A stretch of 64,000 nucleotides of DNA from Hyphomicrobiales bacterium (lineage in GTDB: Bacteria; Pseudomonadota; Alphaproteobacteria; Rhizobiales; JACESI01): the NCBI GenBank assembly GCA_013911885.1, contig JACESI010000002.1, positions 124,001-188,000 on the forward strand, read 5' to 3'. This document shows positions 27,690 through 37,040 of the stretch, in pieces. Positions within the stretch are counted from its first letter, which is position 1, and every line of letters starts with the position of its first letter. The position numbers and the translations under genes are program-made. The notes beneath the pieces were generated by a model. It was not told the DNA's origin and ran no database searches. It worked only from the letters and a program-made list of their open reading frames with translations.

Positions 27690-28953
27690 AGCGCAGCGCC
27701 TCCACCGGATCGAGCCGCGCCGCGCGCCAGGCGGGATAAAGCGTTGCCAAAAACGAGAGGAAGAGCGCGAGAAGCACAACCGACACCACCTCGCCGAAAT
27801 TGATCTCAGAGGGAAGCTGGCTCAGGAAATAATGTTCCGGCGGGAAAATCGTGGTCTGGGTGACGCGCGATACGAACTGGCGTATCGCCTCGATATTATG
27901 AGCGATCAGAACACCTGAAATCAGCCCTGCAAATGTACCGAAAGTGCCGATGGCAGCCCCCGTGATCAGAAAAATCCGCAGTATCGAGCCCCTGCTTGCG
28001 CCCATGGTTCGCAGGATAGCAATGTCCCTGCCCTTGTCTTTGACCAGCATGGTCAGGCCAGAAATGATATTGAGCGCGGCAACCAGAATGATCAGCGTCA
28101 GAATGATGAACATGACATTGCGCTCAACTTCAAGTGCCGAGAAAAATGTCTGGTTGCGTTGGCGCCAGTCGGTGATCAGAGCCGAGCGGTCGACCGCTTC
28201 CTCGATTTTTGGCCGCAGCACACCGACGAGATCAGGGTTGGTGGTGAATACCTCCAACGCATCCACCGTGTCGTCCCTGTTGAAATAGGCCTGCGCCTCC
28301 TTGAGCGGCATGATCACGAGCGCGGAATCATATTCCGACATGCCGATCTCGAAAATCGCCGCCACAGGATAGGCTTTGACGCGCGGGGTGACGCCGAAAG
28401 CGGTGACGTTGCCCTCCGGCGCGATCAGGGTGACCTTGTCGCCGAGACTCACACCGAGCTTGATTGCAAGCCGCGATCCGAGCGCGATGCCTTTCGAGGC
28501 TTCGAAGTCCTGAAACGTGCCGATGGTCACATTATCCGCCACCAGCGGAATGCGCCGGATTTCAGCCTCGTCAAGGCCGCGAACCAGCGATCCGGTGGGT
28601 TCGCGCGCGCCTCTGGCGAGCACCTGACCTTCGATAAAGGGCACGGCGCGGATGATGTTGCCAACACCTTCGATCCGTTTCGCGATCGCCTGATAATCGG
28701 AAAAGCGCGCACCATCCATCGGCTGCACGACAAAGTGGCCATTGATACCCAGAATCCGACTGAGGAGTTCCGTCCTGAACCCGTTCATCACCGCCATGAC
28801 GATGATCAGCGTTGCAACCCCGAGGAGGATGCCGAGAAACGACAGCGCCGCAATCACCGAAATGAAGGTTTCCTTGCGCCGCGAGCGAAGGTAGCGGCTG
28901 GCAATCAACCATTCGAATTTCGAAAACGGTCGTGTTTTTACAGGAAGATCCAT
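27682..28953 (-). CDS. lolC: Lipoprotein-releasing ABC transporter permease (LolC/LolE)
   Basis: This is the membrane partner of LolD. The 423-residue protein starts at 28953 ([22 protein letters not shown]); a longer in-frame start is possible but lacks family support. One N-terminal helix (about 30-60, [21 protein letters not shown]) is followed by a large periplasmic domain (about 65-270) and three C-terminal helices with the [16 protein letters not shown] coupling motif. Only one permease gene is present, so it probably works as a homodimer (LolF-like), whereas E. coli uses a LolC/LolE pair. It lies 51 bases after proS in transcription order. Confidence 0.92.
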   Translation of the reverse strand: MDLPVKTRPFSKFEWLIASRYLRSRRKETFISVIAALSFLGILLGVATLIIVMAVMNGFRTELLSRILGINGHFVVQPMDGARFSDYQAIAKRIEGVGNIIRAVPFIEGQVLARGAREPTGSLVRGLDEAEIRRIPLVADNVTIGTFQDFEASKGIALGSRLAIKLGVSLGDKVTLIAPEGNVTAFGVTPRVKAYPVAAIFEIGMSEYDSALVIMPLKEAQAYFNRDDTVDALEVFTTNPDLVGVLRPKIEEAVDRSALITDWRQRNQTFFSALEVERNVMFIILTLIILVAALNIISGLTMLVKDKGRDIAILRTMGASRGSILRIFLITGAAIGTFGTFAGLISGVLIAHNIEAIRQFVSRVTQTTIFPPEHYFLSQLPSEINFGEVVSVVLLALFLSFLATLYPAWRAARLDPVEALRYE

Positions 28954-29004
28954 CACACTCTCATTCGGCTGGCACTCTGACGGATGCCACGACATTTGCG
29001 GCGA

Positions 29005-30327
29005 TCAGGCCGTCAATCTGTTGATCACCGCTTCCGGGGACAGGGACTCGCGCGCACCAGTGGTGCGATTCTTGATTTCTACCATACCATCGGCAAGCCC
29101 GCGTGGCCCGACGATGATTTGATGCGGCAAACCTATAAGGTCCATTGTGGCAAATTTCGCACCGGCACGCGCATCTGTGTCGTCATAAAGAACATCCTTG
29201 CCCGCTTTCATGAGGCTGGCATAGAGGTTCTCGCAAGCCGCGTCGGTTGCCGGGTCGCCAGGCTTCATGTTGATCAGGCCCGCATGGAAGGGCGCGACGC
29301 TCTCAGGCCAGATGATGCCCGCCTCATCATGGCTTGCCTCGATGATGCCGCCCACCAGACGCGACGGACCGATACCGTAGGAGCCCATGTGAACCGGTTT
29401 GTCGATCCCGTCAGGGCCGGTCACCCTCGCACCCATGGCGGCGGAATATTTGGTACCGAAATAAAAGATATGGCCAACCTCGATCCCCCGCGCGGACACC
29501 TGTTCTCCCGCCGGAATGGCCTCAAACGCGGCCGCGTCATGCATCTCGTCGGTTGCGGCATAATCCGCTGTCCAGGCGTCAAAAATCGACTGCATGACCG
29601 CGGGGTCCTTGAAATCGATATCTTCGGGTGGTGTGGCGCGATCAAGGTGCGAGCGGTGGCAAAACACGCCGCTTTCGCCGGTCGCCGCAAGCACAATGAA
29701 CTCATGGCTGAGATCGCCACCGATCGGCCCGGTATCGGCCTTCATCGGAATTGCCTGAAGACCGAGACGGTTGAACGTGCGCAGATAGGCAACGAACATG
29801 CGCTGATAGGCGGTTTTCGCTGTTTCGTAATCAAGATCGAAGGAATAGGCATCCTTCATCAGAAACTCACGGCCGCGCATCACGCCGAAGCGCGGGCGCA
29901 CCTCGTCGCGGAACTTCCACTGAATATGATAAAGATTGAGCGGCAATTCGCGGTAGGAGCGGACATAGCTGCGGAAAATATCGGTCACCATTTCCTCGTT
30001 GGTCGGGCCGAAAAGCATCTCGCGCTCGTGGCGATCCTCAATCCGCAGCATCTCCTTGCCATAGGCATCATAGCGCCCGCTTTCGCGCCACAGATCGGCG
30101 GACTGGATGGTGGGCATCAAAATTTCAACCGCCCCCGCGCGGTTCATCTCCTCTCGCACGACATCGTTGATCTTCTCAAGCACGCGCAAGCCGAGCGGCA
30201 GCCACGAATAGATGCCGGCCGATTGCTGACGCACCATGCCCGCGCGCAGCATCAGCCGGTGCGAGACGATTTCAGCTTCTTTCGGTGTGTCACGAAGAAT
30301 CGGGAGAAAGTAGTTTGAAAGGCGCAT
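29005..30327 (-). CDS. proS: Prolyl-tRNA synthetase, short alphaproteobacterial form
   Basis: ProS charges tRNA-Pro. The start at 30327 ([19 protein letters not shown]) matches the conserved N-terminus; extra upstream codons give a basic leader with no family match. Class II motifs are visible: [16 protein letters not shown] (motif 1), [25 protein letters not shown] in two parts (motif 2) and [17 protein letters not shown] (motif 3), then an anticodon-binding domain. At 440 residues it lacks the roughly 180-residue INS editing domain of the E. coli enzyme, as in other Rhizobiales; Ala-tRNA-Pro editing would need a free ProXp-type protein, which is not in this window. Confidence 0.95.
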   Translation of the reverse strand: MRLSNYFLPILRDTPKEAEIVSHRLMLRAGMVRQQSAGIYSWLPLGLRVLEKINDVVREEMNRAGAVEILMPTIQSADLWRESGRYDAYGKEMLRIEDRHEREMLFGPTNEEMVTDIFRSYVRSYRELPLNLYHIQWKFRDEVRPRFGVMRGREFLMKDAYSFDLDYETAKTAYQRMFVAYLRTFNRLGLQAIPMKADTGPIGGDLSHEFIVLAATGESGVFCHRSHLDRATPPEDIDFKDPAVMQSIFDAWTADYAATDEMHDAAAFEAIPAGEQVSARGIEVGHIFYFGTKYSAAMGARVTGPDGIDKPVHMGSYGIGPSRLVGGIIEASHDEAGIIWPESVAPFHAGLINMKPGDPATDAACENLYASLMKAGKDVLYDDTDARAGAKFATMDLIGLPHQIIVGPRGLADGMVEIKNRTTGARESLSPEAVINRLTA

Positions 30328-30587
30328 GGCGCTAGTCCGTTTCGTATCTTTGGGCTTCAAACGAGCAATGATCGCTTGTTCTCTAAAGCGGGAAGCGAAA
30401 TGGCGCAATGCACGGCCCGTCATCCATAAAAATTTATGCACTCTTTCTGGCCGCTTGCTGCGACAGCGTGCAGCGCAAAATGGTGTTTTATTTATAAAAA
30501 CAATATCTTAGAGCATCCGTGAAAAGACCGATTGATGGCGACAATTTATCCACCCCAAGACAGTTCACCATGGGGCAGAAAATCGTG
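30328..30587. other. Intergenic region upstream of proS
   Basis: No gene is seen here. It includes an AT-rich patch (about 30480-30515) and a short CCCCA/TGGGG inverted repeat (30553-30576). The proS promoter must be here on the minus strand, but no clear -35/-10 pair was found. Confidence 0.4.
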
Positions 30588-30616
30588 GTGACAAACCCTC
30601 CCGATTGAGCTAGTTT
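30588..30616 (+). promoter_or_regulatory. Possible promoter of the candidate ncRNA
   Basis: GTGACA (30588-30593), a 17-base spacer and TAGTTT (30611-30616). The -35 is good and the -10 is weak. It would start transcription near 30623. Confidence 0.35.
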
Positions 30617-30621
30617 GCGCG

Positions 30622-30780
30622 TCCAGAGAATGGGAAAAACCATTCCGAAACAGCATTCTGAAGTCTTGGGAGGGACTGAATTTCCAAATCGATCACCTGA
30701 TCGCCGCGCCTTTGACGGCTGCCTTGGAAATGCAGAGAGCTATACTGAACTAACGGGACCCTGCGTGGTCCCGTTTTTTT
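30622..30780 (+). ncRNA. Candidate structured small RNA of about 160 nt
   Basis: A plus-strand transcript is implied by a strong terminator (30752-30780) that faces two minus-strand genes and ends no coding gene. The stretch before it folds well. There is a hairpin GAATGG/CCATTC (30628-30633 with 30640-30645). AGTC/GACT (30662-30665 with 30674-30677) exposes a loop TTGGGAGG. A longer stem ATTTCCAA/TTGGAAAT (30680-30687 with 30724-30731) encloses GATC/GATC and GCCG/CGGC hairpins. No credible ORF with a ribosome site fits. I could not match it to tmRNA, SRP RNA, RNase P or 6S RNA from memory; 6S RNA would be of similar size. Confidence 0.5.
30752..30780 (+). terminator. Rho-independent terminator of the candidate ncRNA
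   Basis: AACGGGACC (30752-30760), six-base loop, GGTCCCGTT (30767-30775) and a T tract to 30780. A perfect 9-bp stem followed by seven T. On the minus strand the hairpin lacks a T tract, so it points to plus-strand transcription. Confidence 0.85.
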
Positions 30781-30811
30781 ATGGCCGAGTTTCCATTTGG
30801 TCGCGTCATTC

Positions 30812-30853
30812 GCTCAGGTGCGAAATGTTGGCGCTCAGGTGCGAAATGTTGGC
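30812..30853. repeat. 21-bp exact tandem duplication over the DUF1467 stop codon
   Basis: Two identical 21-base units (30812-30832 and 30833-30853). In the DUF1467 frame each unit contains the codons for PTFRT followed by TGA, so the duplication created a second copy of the gene's end without changing the protein. Confidence 0.9.
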
Positions 30854-31104
30854 ACGAAGGGAATATCGCGCATCGAAAAGCCGGTTACTTCCACCACGAG
30901 ATAGATCAGGCCCAGAATCAGGGCGGAGGCGACCGTTGTCGCCGCCATCTTGCGCAGGATCATCGGGCGCGCCGGCGCACTCTCCGTGGTGCCGAGCGTC
31001 ACATCGTTCGCCTCGCCTTGCGTGACGACGCCAATCGGCAGGATGATGAAAAAGGTCAGCCACCAGAGGATGAAATAAAAAGCAATCACTGTCACGACCG
31101 ACAT
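30835..31104 (-). CDS. DUF1467 family small membrane protein
   Basis: An 89-residue protein with two membrane helices: residues about 3-28 (VIAFYFILWWLTFFIILPIGV) and about 57-78. Between them is a short loop rich in Glu and Thr. The WWLTFF...LPIGV pattern is the DUF1467 signature, a family of unknown function restricted mainly to alphaproteobacteria. The start at 31104 (MSVVTVIAF) is preferred; seven upstream in-frame residues are possible. The coding end overlaps the end of mce's upstream neighbour arrangement: mce stops at 31106, two bases away, so the two are surely cotranscribed. It is found in the same place, between mce and proS, in many Rhizobiales. Confidence 0.85.
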   Translation of the reverse strand: MSVVTVIAFYFILWWLTFFIILPIGVVTQGEANDVTLGTTESAPARPMILRKMAATTVASALILGLIYLVVEVTGFSMRDIPFVPTFRT

Positions 31105-31105
31105 A

Positions 31106-31510
31106 TCAGACTTCCTCAAGTTCAATCAATGTGCCCTGGAAATCCTTCGGATGCAGAAAAAGCACCGGCTTTCCATGCGCGCCGATACGCGGTTCGCCAT
31201 CGCCGAGGACACGGGCGCCTTCGGCTTCCAGGGTCGCGCGCGCCGCCATGATATCGGTGACTTCATAGCACAGATGATGAATGCCACCGGCTGGATTTTT
31301 CAAGAGGAACGCCGCAATCGGTGAATCCTCGCCAAGCGGATGCAGAAACTCTATTTTCGTGTTCGGCAATTCGACGAAGACAACGGTGACGCCATGTTCC
31401 GGCAGCCTCTGCGGTGCGCTGAGAGATGCGCCGAGAACCGCCTGATATTGTGCGCAGGCAGCAGCGAGGTCTGGCACGGCAATCGCCACATGGTTCAATC
31501 GTCCGATCAT
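31106..31510 (-). CDS. mce: Methylmalonyl-CoA epimerase
   Basis: Mce interconverts (S)- and (R)-methylmalonyl-CoA, between propionyl-CoA carboxylase (pccA and pccB are at 60-64 kb) and methylmalonyl-CoA mutase. The 134-residue VOC-fold protein has the expected metal ligands: His7 in LNHVAIAV, one of His78/79 in GGIHHLCYEV, and Glu130 in GTLIELEEV. The start at 31510 (MIGRLNHVAIAV) fits the family length; a long in-frame extension upstream runs antiparallel to nothing but through rnj and is spurious. It follows rnj by 16 bases. Confidence 0.93.
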   Translation of the reverse strand: MIGRLNHVAIAVPDLAAACAQYQAVLGASLSAPQRLPEHGVTVVFVELPNTKIEFLHPLGEDSPIAAFLLKNPAGGIHHLCYEVTDIMAARATLEAEGARVLGDGEPRIGAHGKPVLFLHPKDFQGTLIELEEV

Positions 31511-31526
31511 GGACCGTCCTTTCCGT

Positions 31527-33203
31527 TTAAGCGCGCAGAAGAAGCACCGAACAGAGCGGCTTCTTGCCCCATATCTGATTGACCTTGGAACGCACCGCTT
31601 TGAACACGGCTTCACGCACCAGAGCCTCATCTCGCCGCTTCTTGGCAGGCAGCCCCTCAAGCGTGGAAAGCACCACCTCGAAGAGCACATCTTCGATCCG
31701 TTCGTCCTCATCATCTTCGAGCGGAAGCCCGATGATCTCGACGGCGGGATCGTCCGGGATACCGCCCTTCGCATCGATCACGATCGCCACATTGACGACG
31801 CCTGCAAAGGCGAGTTTGCGGCGGAGCGGCACACCGGCTCCGACCTCATCGCGGATCAACCGGCCATCGCGCACTAGAATACCCGCCGGGATCTCGTCGA
31901 CTTTCCTCAGCGCATCTGGCGCAATATGAATGACATCGCCATTTTCGATCACCATGACATCGCGGATGCCCGCCTCCATGGCAAGTCGCGCCTGCGAGCG
32001 AAGATGCATCGCTTCGCCGTGCACCGGAATGAGCGAGCGGGGCTTGACCCACTGATACATCTGGAGAAGCTCGTTGCGGCGCGGGTGGCCGGTTACGTGG
32101 ACCACCTCTTCCTTGTCGGTTATGACTTCGAGACCATCCGCGACCAATTGATTGATAATGTCGCCGATAACCTTTTCGTTGCCGGGAATGGCGCGGGACG
32201 AGAAAATGACGAGATCACCCTTCGAGAACGCGATTTCGTTGTGATCATCGCGGGCGATCCGGGCAAGGGCGGCGCGTGACTCGCCCTGCGAGCCGGTCAG
32301 AAGCACAACAACTTTTTCACGCGGCAGATAGCCATATTCCGCCGCGCTGATAAAGGGCGGCACATCGTCGAGAAAGCCGAGTTCGCGGGACACATCGACC
32401 ACCCGGCGCATGGCGGCACCCATGAGAACGACCTGCCTGTCCGCCGCCTTGGCCGCAAGGGCAACAGCACGGATGCGCGCCACATTCGATGAAAACGATG
32501 TGACCGCCACCCGGTGTTTCGCGCCCTTGATGATCCGGGTCAGATTTTCCTGAATTTCCGCCTCGCTCGGGCTCACTCCATCGCGCATGGCGTTGGTCGA
32601 ATCGCAGATCATCGTATCGACGCCGCCGCTTTCGCCGATCTCCTTGAAGCGGCGCACATCGGTCGGAAGGCCGGCACCCGGCGTCGGGTCGAGTTTCCAG
32701 TCTCCGGTGTGAAGCACCCTTCCCGCGTCGGTCGTGATCAGAAGCGCGTTTGGTTCCGGTATCGAGTGGGAAACCGCAATGAACTCGACATTGAAAGGGC
32801 CAATATCGATCTTTGCACCCTGTGCGACGATTTCCGTGGGCACGGCCTCATATTCGCCATAACTCGATGACTTCGCGTTCAAAAGGCCCGCAACAAAGGC
32901 CGTGCAATAGACCGGCTTGCGGATGCTCGGCCAGAGTTCGAGAAGCGCGCCATAATGATCTTCATGGGCATGGGTAATGACGATCCCGACTATGTCTTTC
33001 AGGTTCTTCTCGATAAAGGCGATATCGGGGAAAATCACATCAACGCCCGGCTGATGCGGGCCGGGAAAGGAAATCCCGAAATCCACAATCAGCCATTTGC
33101 GCTGTTTGGCGCTCCCATAGCCATAAAGGGCAAGGTTCATCCCGATTTCGCCGACGCCGCCAAGGGGTGCGAAAACCAGATCGTCTGTTGTTGTTCTTGT
33201 CAT
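31527..33203 (-). CDS. rnj: Ribonuclease J
   Basis: RNase J is a metallo-beta-lactamase-fold 5'-3' exonuclease and endonuclease in RNA processing. The zinc motif HAHEDH is at residues 78-83, followed by the beta-CASP domain with SQGESRAALARIA and the HVTGHPRRNELLQMYQW block, and the C-terminal domain. The N-terminus FAPLGGVGEIGMN is the family signature. Length is 558 residues, typical of the alphaproteobacterial form. It lies between birA and mce, 32 bases from birA. RNase J coexisting with an E. coli-like decay system is usual in Rhizobiales. Confidence 0.95.
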   Translation of the reverse strand: MTRTTTDDLVFAPLGGVGEIGMNLALYGYGSAKQRKWLIVDFGISFPGPHQPGVDVIFPDIAFIEKNLKDIVGIVITHAHEDHYGALLELWPSIRKPVYCTAFVAGLLNAKSSSYGEYEAVPTEIVAQGAKIDIGPFNVEFIAVSHSIPEPNALLITTDAGRVLHTGDWKLDPTPGAGLPTDVRRFKEIGESGGVDTMICDSTNAMRDGVSPSEAEIQENLTRIIKGAKHRVAVTSFSSNVARIRAVALAAKAADRQVVLMGAAMRRVVDVSRELGFLDDVPPFISAAEYGYLPREKVVVLLTGSQGESRAALARIARDDHNEIAFSKGDLVIFSSRAIPGNEKVIGDIINQLVADGLEVITDKEEVVHVTGHPRRNELLQMYQWVKPRSLIPVHGEAMHLRSQARLAMEAGIRDVMVIENGDVIHIAPDALRKVDEIPAGILVRDGRLIRDEVGAGVPLRRKLAFAGVVNVAIVIDAKGGIPDDPAVEIIGLPLEDDEDERIEDVLFEVVLSTLEGLPAKKRRDEALVREAVFKAVRSKVNQIWGKKPLCSVLLLRA

Positions 33204-33235
33204 ACCGTTCCCTTGCGCTGGCGAGTGTCCATCCC

Positions 33236-34009
33236 TTAGCGCGTGTCGGCTGGAAAGAAAACATCGCCAGCAGTTATTAATCGTTGCCCGCCGCCCGCAA
33301 GGCCGAGAACGAGGCGTCCGTCCTTGTCGAGATCGAGGAAACGCCCCCTGATCTTCTCGTTTGCGAGACGCACCAGAATCGCATCACCGAGGCCATGCGC
33401 GACCGAGAGCCAGCGCTGTCTGATCAGGCTGAAGCCGGTGCCTTCCGCCCACAAGGCAAGATTTTGGAAGAACCGCTGCTTTAAGCAATCGAAGACCGCG
33501 TCGGTTGTCGCATCAATGCCTTCATTCACAAGATCGGTCACGGGATAGGGAAGATTTGCCGGATGATGCGCGATATTGACGCCAATCCCGACCACCACAT
33601 CCATGGCGCCCTCCTCTTTCCGTGCCTCGCGGGCTTCAAGCAGGATGCCCGCGCATTTCCGACCATTCCAGAGAATGTCGTTCGGCCATTTGACGCGGCA
33701 GTCCCTTGTCTCGCGCGGGCTGAGCGCGCTCAGCGCTTCGTGAAGGGAGACGGCCGCGACAAAAGACAGCTCCGCGCATGCAGAAGCGGGGCCCGGCGCA
33801 TGCAGAAAAAAACTCGCATAAAGATTGCCGGGCTCCGACACCCAACTTCGCCCGCGCCGTCCGCGTCCGCTTGTCTGGCGCAATGCGGTCACGGCCAGAC
33901 GATCAAGCGCCCGCGTTTTGCCCAGAGCGAAGGCTTCCTCGTTGGTGGAGCCCACCGTATCAAAGGCGAAATGGGCGAGATCGAGCGAAGGATCGTGAAA
34001 CTCGATCAC
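33236..34009 (-). CDS. birA: Biotin--[acetyl-CoA-carboxylase] ligase
   Basis: BirA attaches biotin to carrier lysines; an obvious client in this window is Lys637 of PccA. The 257-residue protein shows the biotinoyl-AMP loop GRGRRGRSW at 48-56, then KWPNDILWNGRKCAGIL and VVGIGVNI. The N-terminus goes straight into the catalytic domain, so the DNA-binding repressor domain of E. coli BirA is absent (group I ligase) and it should not act as the bio operon repressor. It lies 15 bases after nuoN and is probably cotranscribed with complex I, a common Rhizobiales arrangement. Confidence 0.94.
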   Translation of the reverse strand: MIEFHDPSLDLAHFAFDTVGSTNEEAFALGKTRALDRLAVTALRQTSGRGRRGRSWVSEPGNLYASFFLHAPGPASACAELSFVAAVSLHEALSALSPRETRDCRVKWPNDILWNGRKCAGILLEAREARKEEGAMDVVVGIGVNIAHHPANLPYPVTDLVNEGIDATTDAVFDCLKQRFFQNLALWAEGTGFSLIRQRWLSVAHGLGDAILVRLANEKIRGRFLDLDKDGRLVLGLAGGGQRLITAGDVFFPADTR

Positions 34010-34024
34010 CTTCAGCCAGCACCC

Positions 34025-35482
34025 TCAGCCGATGAAAAAGGTTTTGGCAGCACTCGCAGCCCATGCGCCGACTGGTCCGGCAATGGCAATGAAGGAGATG
34101 ACGAAGACACCGGCAAGCGACAGGATCACGAAAAGCTCCGACGGCATTTTCTCGAACGGCGTCACCGCCTCATCGAAATACATGATCTTGACGATGCGCA
34201 GATAATAATAGGCTCCGACCACGCTCGATAGAACACCGATCACCGCGAGCCCGTAAAGATTGGCCTCGATGGCGGCATTGAAGACATACCACTTGCCGAA
34301 AAAGCCCGCGAGCGGCGGAATACCGGCGAGCGAGAACATGATCATGGCAAGAACGAACGCCATCCAGGGATGATTTTTCGCAGCGCCTGCAAGGGCGTCG
34401 ATATCCTCGACCATGCCATCCTTGTGGCGCATGGCCAGGATGCAGGCAAAGGCGCCAAGCGTCATTACAAGATAGATTGTCATGTAAAGGATCACGCCCT
34501 TGACGCCGATCTGACTGCCAGCGGCAAGGCCAACAAGCGCATAGCCCATATGGCCAATGGAGGAATAGGCCATCAGCCGCTTGATGTTGCGCTGCCCGAT
34601 TGCCGCGAAGGATCCAAGCAACATGGACGCAATCGAGATGAATACCACCACCTGCTGCCATTCCCTGATAACCGGCTCGAAGGCATCATAGGCAACGCGG
34701 ACAAACAATGCCATGGCGGCAATTTTCGGCGCTGCCGCGAAGAAGGCGGTCACCGGTGTCGGCGAGCCTTCATAGACATCGGGGGTCCACATATGAAACG
34801 GCACAGCGGAAATCTTAAAGGCAAGGCCACAGATGACGAACACAAGGCCGATAATCAGCCCGACGGATGCCTGATCTTCCTCAATCACCCGTGCGATTTC
34901 CGGAAATTGCGTGTGCCCTGTAAAACCATAAACAAGCGACATCCCATAGAGCAGGAAACCCGAGGAAAGCGCCCCCAGAACGAAATATTTGAGCCCCGCT
35001 TCGGTCGCCCGCGTCGAATCGCGGTTGATGGCGGCAATCACGTAAAGCGAGAGCGATTGCAACTCGAGGCCGAGATAAAGTGCGATCATGTCGTTTGCGG
35101 AAATCATCATCAGCATGCCGAGCGTCGCAAGCAGGATCAGAACCGGATACTCAAACCGGTCAAACTTCTCGCGCTTCGCAAAACCGATCGACATGGCGAT
35201 TGTCGCAACAGAGCCGCCCAGTGTCAGTATTTTCATGAAGCTCGAAAACGGGTCGACCACGAATGACCCGTCGAAGGTTGTGATCGTCTGGTCCCTATCA
35301 CTGAGGACGAAGATCGCAACTGCAATGAGAAGCGCAATCGAAAGTCCCGTTACGGTAACATTCGCGTTCTCCTTACTGAACACACCAAGCATGAGGAGCA
35401 TGAGCGCGCCAATCACGAGCATGATCTCAGGTAGGATGGGCGCCAGATTGAGGGCGTTCAGATAAGCTTCCTGCATTGTCAT
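34025..35482 (-). CDS. nuoN: NADH-quinone oxidoreductase subunit N
   Basis: NuoN is one of three antiporter-like proton-pumping subunits of the complex I membrane arm, next to NuoJ/K. The 485-residue protein has about 14 hydrophobic helices, with a conserved Lys/His series in the central helices ([23 protein letters not shown]; then [21 protein letters not shown]) that forms the half-channels. It is last of the nuo genes, six bases after nuo[12 protein letters not shown] is the likely start; Met3 is an alternative. Confidence 0.96.
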   Translation of the reverse strand: MTMQEAYLNALNLAPILPEIMLVIGALMLLMLGVFSKENANVTVTGLSIALLIAVAIFVLSDRDQTITTFDGSFVVDPFSSFMKILTLGGSVATIAMSIGFAKREKFDRFEYPVLILLATLGMLMMISANDMIALYLGLELQSLSLYVIAAINRDSTRATEAGLKYFVLGALSSGFLLYGMSLVYGFTGHTQFPEIARVIEEDQASVGLIIGLVFVICGLAFKISAVPFHMWTPDVYEGSPTPVTAFFAAAPKIAAMALFVRVAYDAFEPVIREWQQVVVFISIASMLLGSFAAIGQRNIKRLMAYSSIGHMGYALVGLAAGSQIGVKGVILYMTIYLVMTLGAFACILAMRHKDGMVEDIDALAGAAKNHPWMAFVLAMIMFSLAGIPPLAGFFGKWYVFNAAIEANLYGLAVIGVLSSVVGAYYYLRIVKIMYFDEAVTPFEKMPSELFVILSLAGVFVISFIAIAGPVGAWAASAAKTFFIG

Positions 35483-35488
35483 TCGCCC

Positions 35489-37012
35489 CTATTTCAATCC
35501 GTTGGCGGCGGTCTGGAGACCGGTATCGGCTGCCGCAAGTGCCGCTTGATAGCCCTCTATCAGATTGTCCACCGCAGCCGCGGTGACATCAAAAACCGGC
35601 GCCGGATAGACGCCGAAAAAGATGGTCAGAATGACCAGCGGCGCGATGATGAGTTTCTCGCGCGGTGAAAGATCGAGGATCGCCTTGAGACTTTCCTTGT
35701 CGAGTTGGCCGAAAACCACACGCCGGTACAGCCACAGCGCATAGGCAGCGGAAAGAATGACCCCGGTCGTGGCAAAGAACGCCACCCATGCATTGGCCCG
35801 GAATGCGCCAAGAAGGGTCAGGAATTCCCCGACAAAGCCGCTGGTTCCCGGAAGCCCGACATTCGCCATGGTGAAAATCAGGAAGGCCGCCGCATACCAT
35901 GGCATCCGGTTCACAAGCCCGCCATAGGCCGCAATCTCGCGGGTATGCATCCGGTCGTAGACAACGCCGACGCAAAGAAACAGAGCCCCGGAGACAAGAC
36001 CATGTGACAGCATCTGGAAAATACCGCCTTGAATGCCCTGCTCGTTTGTCGCGAAAATTCCCATGGTGACATAACCCATATGGGCAACTGAGGAATAGGC
36101 GATGAGCTTCTTGATGTCTTCCTGCATCAGGGCGACGAGCGATGTATAGATGATCGCAATCACCGACAGACTGAAAATGAGCGGGGCAAAATCGGCTGAT
36201 GCGAGCGGGAACATCGGCAGCGAGAAACGCAGGAAACCATACCCACCGAGCTTCAGCAAGATGCCCGCAAGGATGACGGAACCGGCCGTCGGCGCCTCAA
36301 CATGGGCATCCGGCAGCCAGGTATGGACCGGCCACATCGGCATCTTGACCGCGAAGGACGCGAAGAAGGCAAGCCACAGCCATGTCTGCATGCCCGCCGG
36401 GAAGCTATGGCCGAGCAGCGCCTCGATATTCGTCGTACCCGCGTCCCAGAACATTGCCATGATGGCAAGCAGCATCAGAACCGATCCGAGGAGCGTATAT
36501 AGAAAGAACTTGAACGAGGCATAAATACGCCGCTTGCCGCCCCATATGCCGATGATCAGGAACATCGGGATCAGACCGGCCTCGAAGAAGACATAAAAAA
36601 GAACGAGATCAAGCGCGCAGAACACGCCGATCATCAGCGTCTCGAGAACGAGAAACGCAATCATATATTCCTTGACCCGGCTCTGAACCGATTCCCAGCT
36701 TGCAAGGATGCAGAGCGGCATCAGAAAGGTCGTCAGGATGACGAAGAGCATCGAAATACCGTCGACGCCCATCCGGTAGCCGATCGCGCTGCCGTCGAGC
36801 CAGGCGATTTCTTCCTTCATCTGAAAGCCAGGATTGGCGCTGTCGAAATTGATCCAGATGCCAAGCGAGAGAATGAAGGTGACGAGCGTGGTGATGAGCG
36901 CGATGAAGCGGATATTCTGGCGCGCGACCGCATCGTCGCCGCGCACGATCAATATCATCAGCACACCGACCAGAGGCAGGAAAGTGACCGTGGAGAGGAT
37001 CGGAAAGGACAT
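35489..37012 (-). CDS. nuoM: NADH-quinone oxidoreductase subunit M
   Basis: NuoM is the middle antiporter-like subunit of the membrane arm. The 507-residue protein has about 14 helices. The [23 protein letters not shown] motif (carrying the key Lys) and the [17 protein letters not shown] motif are present, as is the conserved Glu in the fifth helix region ([13 protein letters not shown]). It lies 28 bases after nuoL and 6 before nuoN. Confidence 0.97.
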   Translation of the reverse strand: MSFPILSTVTFLPLVGVLMILIVRGDDAVARQNIRFIALITTLVTFILSLGIWINFDSANPGFQMKEEIAWLDGSAIGYRMGVDGISMLFVILTTFLMPLCILASWESVQSRVKEYMIAFLVLETLMIGVFCALDLVLFYVFFEAGLIPMFLIIGIWGGKRRIYASFKFFLYTLLGSVLMLLAIMAMFWDAGTTNIEALLGHSFPAGMQTWLWLAFFASFAVKMPMWPVHTWLPDAHVEAPTAGSVILAGILLKLGGYGFLRFSLPMFPLASADFAPLIFSLSVIAIIYTSLVALMQEDIKKLIAYSSVAHMGYVTMGIFATNEQGIQGGIFQMLSHGLVSGALFLCVGVVYDRMHTREIAAYGGLVNRMPWYAAAFLIFTMANVGLPGTSGFVGEFLTLLGAFRANAWVAFFATTGVILSAAYALWLYRRVVFGQLDKESLKAILDLSPREKLIIAPLVILTIFFGVYPAPVFDVTAAAVDNLIEGYQAALAAADTGLQTAANGLK

Positions 37013-37040
37013 GAACGGCTTCGTCTTTCTCAGTCTTGAA

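Noticed and set aside
30615..31025. 136-codon plus-strand frame at the candidate ncRNA
   Set aside because: It reads through a strong terminator and the 21-bp repeat and then runs antisense to DUF1467. The RNA explanation is better.
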